A stretch of DNA of 64,000 nt from Kuschelorhynchus macadamiae (taxonomy: Eukaryota > Arthropoda > Insecta > Coleoptera > Curculionidae). Numbering within the stretch: the first letter of the stretch is position 1; the number at the start of each line of letters is the position of its first letter. Of the stretch, positions 59,346 to 64,000 are shown piece by piece. Where the stretch lies: positions 186,001 to 250,000 of the forward strand of contig JAUTXW010000561.1 of assembly GCA_030620095.1 (NCBI GenBank). The letters run 5' to 3'. The position numbers were made by a program, and so were the translations under genes. The notes under the pieces are model-generated. The model ran no database searches. It was not told where the DNA came from and worked only from the letters and a program-made list of their open reading frames with translations.

Positions 59346-60479
59346 TGTCAATTGTGGGTTTGAGCGGCACTTCTCTTAAAAGGTCGATATAACTTAATTT
59401 TTTTAATTTGTTAATTTATCACCAAAAAAAGGAAGCATTAAAATTAGAATTTCTCAATACTTCGAGAGTTGATGCAGCGGATCCGTTTATAAAATAAAAT
59501 TTGATTTTTTAAAAAAATGAAAGCGATAACGTTAAGAAAAAATTAAATCGGGTGAGGGTCAGTGGCGCACTATTTTATTTATTTATTTTAATTAAAAGCA
59601 AGACATGAGGTAAGCATTAACCTAAAAATACTTTGAATAAATAAACTAATTTATTTATTTAAAAACCAAAATAAACCTTCATGATACCTTGAGATATACT
59701 CGTAGGGATATATTCAATATCTCAACTACTTCTAATAGTCAAACGTACTTGAGTTACTTTTATATTCCATTTCATTTAGTGATCGTCTGCAATTCTATAA
59801 GCAATATATCTAAGTGTGTAAGTTCCATATTGCCTGAATCCGAAAGGAAATTATGTCATGTTTGATTTTCCACAAACGAATCCGGAAATGCTGGTAACTT
59901 GCTGTGCATTTACTAAATTTTTGGAGTGATCCGAAAACGAAAATCTGTGAAGTTTTTAATCATCACTAAATTATATTATATTTCATCAAAGTATTTTTTA
60001 AGTAATTTGTTTTTCCACAAGTCTAGAAAACTTCTCTACGAATATGTTCCAAGAGAACTTGTTTCAAAAAAAGTTTTAATTAAGCCAAGAAACTGCCGAA
60101 ATAAAAATAAAAAAACAACGACGAAACAAAAGGTAGATATTAAAAGTTTCAGTTACTATTAGCAGGATTTGTGACGAGGAACAAACTGTTGAGCAAGTTG
60201 AGTTTAGCAACTTACGGAAAAATTCAAAAATGGATTTCTTAATCAATAAAGAGATCAATTAAAATTAGATTTTCATGTGGTATATTAGATCTCTCAATTT
60301 TTTCTAGGCTGACTTTTATCAAGTTGACATATTTGTCAAGTTTTCTAACCCATAAACAAGTATTTTATTCTTTGCTTACCTGTTTTCCTATTTAGCAAAG
60401 GAAGGAGGCTTATTATTATTTTTATCATATCAATTTGGTTGTTTTTGCACTAGCTGCATCAAGCCTCTATATACAGGAC

Positions 60480-60735
60480 CCGTAATTTAAAATCACTCAT
60501 TTCAAAATGGCGGTCATTAGTAATTGTGGTAAAAACATGTCAGATACCTGTCTATGCATTTTTATATATTGCACTTACTCGGTAAATATTGTCCATATAG
60601 TACGACTTACTACAAGTGAAATCAACAAGAATTACCCCCAAACGGGACCGATCTTCGAAATTAACCCGTCACTTTTCGAACATAAGAATATTCCCCTAAA
60701 GACCCAACGTTACAAGAGAAAGACTCTATCAGAGA
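60480..60735. repeat. Dispersed repeat, copy 2
   Basis: It holds ACCGATCTTCGAAATTAACC ... AACGTTACAAGAGAAAGACT (about 60647-60725), the relative of 59255-59345. The start carries TTCAAAATGGCGGTCATTAG, related to 55731-55750. A 103-codon ORF covers it, but no domain is recognised. Confidence 0.65.
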
Positions 60736-61323
60736 TGTTATCGAAACCATTACGGAATTTTAAAGTAATTTCTTTTCGAATACTTTACACAGGGATCGTT
60801 TTTCATGCCGCGTTGTGACACATGTCTGGAACAGTTTTAATGTATGATTTATTTATGGTAATAAAACCTATTATGTATTATTATCAGGGCTATCGCTTTT
60901 ATAAACGGAAGATCTGTAATAGGAAACTGTTCTTTTAGAATTTGCATTTAATATCGCCGTTCGCACGGGCGCTTACAATATTTAATATCTCGAGGTATGA
61001 TTATTATTGGTTTCGCCTTCGGGTGTCTGCCTGAGTGTTTGTTTTAGATCTAAATCTATTTAATTTGATGTTTGGTGCTTCCTGGTCAGGTTAGAGACTG
61101 GGCATTTATGTACAGTTTTATCAGTTAAATATTGGTTTTATTCTATAATCTCATGTCCATGAAATATTTTACAAAAGTGAAAATGGAACTGCTCGCTCAA
61201 AAAATTTAGATAATTATGAGACAAAAAGAGATTTAAATGAACGTTTTGGCTTTATCGCAACGAAAAAATATATAAGTTTATATTATTTTTTTTATGTTTG
61301 GACATACCACGAAGGCAAAAGGC

Positions 61324-61462
61324 CTAAAAATCGTACCCCATAACATTAAACCCTGGATGCCTTTTTTGGCGACCCAGCCCTGCGTTGCTGGGCGCGGGCT
61401 CATGGTCTTCGTCGTCGTTCCCCAAGTAGTGTAGCACGCATTTGCATTTTACAGTACCTTCA
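61324..61462 (-). other. GC-rich exon-like patch, unknown product
   Basis: On the minus strand, after a pyrimidine-biased tract ending in AG (about 61463), a frame reads KCKCVLHYLGNDDEDHEPAP then SNAGLGRQKRHPGFNVMGYD and F, and stops at 61324. The GC content of 61350-61440 is far above its surroundings. A dibasic KR precedes the last 11 residues, which could be a prohormone cleavage site, but I recognise no peptide family. It could be a last coding exon of a host gene or a TE fragment. Confidence 0.3.
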
Positions 61463-61539
61463 TAGAGAATGTGGTAGTAAATAACAAGAACAGTTCTATC
61501 AGACAATAGTAAAATAAAAGTCCTTAATAACTGAGCAAT

Positions 61540-62927
61540 TTCTGTGGTTGTTATCAGTCATAAATTGGTCTTCTAACTAATCTAGCAGGTCGTAGTAGAT
61601 CAATAAAGATGCAAAAGACAGAGTAGTGTTCATCATTCAAGAGCATATACCGAACGGTTCAAGACATATGGTGGACACAAATGCCTACTGCCAAAGCCTA
61701 GCAGCTACAACACAAGGGTATTTTCATAAAATCTAGTTATGTGAAGAAAAGAAAACATCATAGCGCTAATGACGCTGAACGTCTGAATACTTAATAACAT
61801 TTTAACAAAAAAGACAGTGAATAGCAAAGCTGATACAGGAGAAATACGATAACACCAAAATGACCGTAAACAAAGAACAGAACCAGAAATGTATCACCCC
61901 CGAATATACAAAATAAATGCTGGACATTGAATTTAGCGCCCTTCCCCCGGCCCTAATAAAGAACTTTCAGAAATCTAGAAAGAAGGATTATTTGTAAAAA
62001 CTAAGGGCTATTCGCAGTTATACAAGATGGAGTATTGAAACTGGAAATCACCAACAATTTTCTATAAAGTAACGCTTGGCAGAATCTACAGAATATCTAA
62101 AAAGGCACAAGCGGCTGCGGCGATCATACACCAGAAGCTAACGGTACAATACAAGTTAATTAATACAAAGAACTGTAGTACTACTACTTATCGGTTTCAG
62201 TTCTTTCAAATCAGGATTATTCTCATACCAATGTTTACTGATTGCGCTGCTTCTCATAATTAATCCATAATCGTCCTAATACAAAAAAAAATCAGAGAAA
62301 CGTTTAATTCTTTTATTTATCATTCATGCAGATGACTTGAACCCGCAATAATAGCAAATTGAGAAAATTATCAAAAAGAAACCTAAAATAATGATCAGAC
62401 AAATATAAAATTAATAGAATAATAGTAAAAAATACAGCTGACAAGAAGTAGAGGAAAGCATATTGGATATAGTCGAATTTGTGTTGTGCTGAACGTCTGT
62501 TTATAATTTAGATGGTGACCTGGAGACTTTATTATATGAATTTTCAAAAAAGTTTAAATGTAAGAACGTTTGGGTTTTATCGGAATCGGAAAAAACCAAA
62601 CAGAAAGATGATCGTAAAGTTAATAAATGAACATCAATTTCGTTATTTTAAATAACACACGGTATAATATTGCCTCAGTACATGGGCCTCTTCTTATTGA
62701 TTGTAAATACCAGGTTTGATAGCTTTATCTTTAAAAACAAGCGTGAAAATTAACATAAACCCTTCAATAAAAAGTAGCGTCTAAGAGAGAATTGGAGGAC
62801 GCTCAACTACATAGTGGAATTAATGGAAATACATGGCCTTTTGTGGAAGTATCTTTAAAGATATAAGTATCAAACCTAATATATTTATAATCAGCAAAAG
62901 GCATCCATTTGTCGATTATATATTATA
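61540..62927. other. Anonymous DNA, slightly less AT-rich at 61.6-62.2 kb
   Basis: The 61600-62160 part has a more balanced composition and scattered short frames but no recognisable domain. It may be an old, unrecognisable TE. Confidence 0.4.
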
Positions 62928-63093
62928 CGGGGTGTTCCATTTAAAATAGCTGATGCTCATAGGTTACCTTTCCGATCGTATTTTTTTTAATGAATTCTAA
63001 CAGTTCCGAAAAAACCCATTGTATTTAGAATTTTTTGTTGATTCATTTAATAAAGTCTCTAGGGTACCGTTTAAAATATAACCAGACGTCCTG
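62928..63093. mobile_element. Possible small TA-flanked MITE
   Basis: Flanked by TA at both ends. The left end CGGGGTGTTCCATTTAAAAT and the inverse of the right end (CAGGACGTCTGGTTATATTT) are alike but imperfect. Size 166 bp, no ORF. This fits a mariner-type MITE but is weak. Confidence 0.35.
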
Positions 63094-64000
63094 TACAAAT
63101 GCGTCGTAATCAAGATTCAAAAGAGATGTACAACTAAGAGAAATTATTTTTTATAACATCTTGAAACTGCACAAAATAACCACATTCTTGCATCATAGAT
63201 AGCGTCATGGAGATATTTAGATACCTGAAGCCGCCCTACGCTAGTCTTCCTCTTTTGTAAAACCATTCAGCCGAGGTTATCAACCAAATATCCAAAATAT
63301 CCCCTGTTGTATGAAATAGTCACAAAGTACATGTGATGCTATGATCCACCTTTTTACATATTCTGAATAGAACAGGTAGCTTCACGTTATAAAGATAAAT
63401 CACGTTGTCTCTCTGAAACTTTGTCGCTCAACGGCTAAGGCACTGGATAGCTGTTATGATTTTGTGTCTTGATGTTATAAATATGTGAGAGACAGTGGTT
63501 TAGACATTTCATATTCTTCTACGTACACATTTAAAATAAGTACAGTGTACACCGATCTGAATTAAAAGTTGTGTAAATATCATGGAGTTTCGACGTAGTT
63601 GACGTGAATTTATTTTTTGTTAAAATATGAGTAAAAACACAATAGGTATGCATATAAATGCAGTACAGCAAATCGACTTGAGGTAAAGAGCGTCACGATT
63701 TTCAATTAATTTGACAACTAAAGTTATTGATTTTGGTTTCCCTTTTATACAAAGCGCGTGCTTTAACTAGTACTTTAATCTACACATTCAAACATATAGA
63801 TACTTTTTCTCGGCTTCCATTAGCAGCTCTTACTTGACCAACTTAGATATATTTTTTAAATAGGTATGGAATTTTTATTGTTATTCTATTAAAAACAAAT
63901 TTTACCACTACTACCCGCAAAAGACATGCAAATCTCGTTTTTACGAGAAATCTTGAAATTAAAAAAATCTGAAAATTACCTACAAATGAGCTATCTGTAT
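63094..64000. other. No recognised feature
   Basis: AT-rich sequence to the window edge with no supported ORF, RNA gene or repeat. Confidence 0.5.

Overview
This window looks like gene-poor, AT-rich animal nuclear DNA, almost certainly from an insect with a large, transposon-laden genome. The evidence is the TE cast (Ty1/copia, several LINEs, a Penelope-like element, hAT, Tc1, pogo, and Transib/RAG1-like DNA transposons), long (TA)n microsatellites, and a short interstitial (CCTAA)n tract that matches the insect telomere repeat TTAGG. A beetle is possible, but I cannot prove the order from the sequence. I found no complete, confidently identifiable host protein gene. At most there are one or two exon-like GC-rich patches (13.4-13.6 kb and 61.3-61.5 kb) and one block that looks like conserved non-coding DNA (16.4-16.65 kb).

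Layout: 0-1.3 kb, decayed pogo/Tigger-type transposase running off the left edge (minus strand). 3.2-4.4 kb, decayed copy of a widespread insect 'uncharacterized protein' family (minus). 5.1 kb, telomere-like tract. 6.4-7.4 kb, dead Tc1 (DD34E) transposase (minus). 9.1-11.5 kb, hAT element with both terminal inverted repeats (TIRs). 13.0-14.7 kb, two foldback elements. 19.4-21.1 kb, LINE reverse-transcriptase (RT) remnants. 21.5-22.9 kb, huge (TA)n tracts with a duplicated unique block. 22.9-26.7 kb, copia element (minus) with LTRs, primer-binding site and polypurine tract, whose integrase has lost catalytic residues. 26.7-29.9 kb, decayed LINE (plus) with a C-terminal zinc finger and a (TA)n tail. 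30.0-32.5 kb, jockey-like LINE (minus). 32.8-34.0 kb, 5'-truncated Penelope-like element (RT plus GIY-YIG) with flanking 12-bp direct repeats and inverted termini. 35.8-37.9 kb, nearly open Transib/RAG1-like transposase. 38.4-46.6 kb, near-complete two-ORF LINE (endonuclease, RT, RNase H; 38-bp poly(A)) whose ORF1 is split by a second Transib-like element (43047-45844) with matching TIRs and a perfect 5-bp target duplication CGGCG. That Transib copy itself holds a 73-nt tRNA-like gene. 46.8-64 kb is mostly anonymous AT-rich DNA with mosaic local duplications, a solo Penelope terminus carrying a hammerhead-ribozyme-like motif (58.85 kb), and small repeats.

A further repeat family is scattered through the window (1.7, 11.7-12.6, 15.4-15.9, 34.8-35.4 and 47.1-47.5 kb). 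It is built of degenerate units of roughly 100-150 bp, each centred on a GCCGCCATTTTGTT-like core. I found no operon-like or CRISPR-like system. The best leads are the two RAG1-like transposons, the hammerhead-like Penelope terminus, the GCCGCCATTTTGTT array family and the candidate conserved element.
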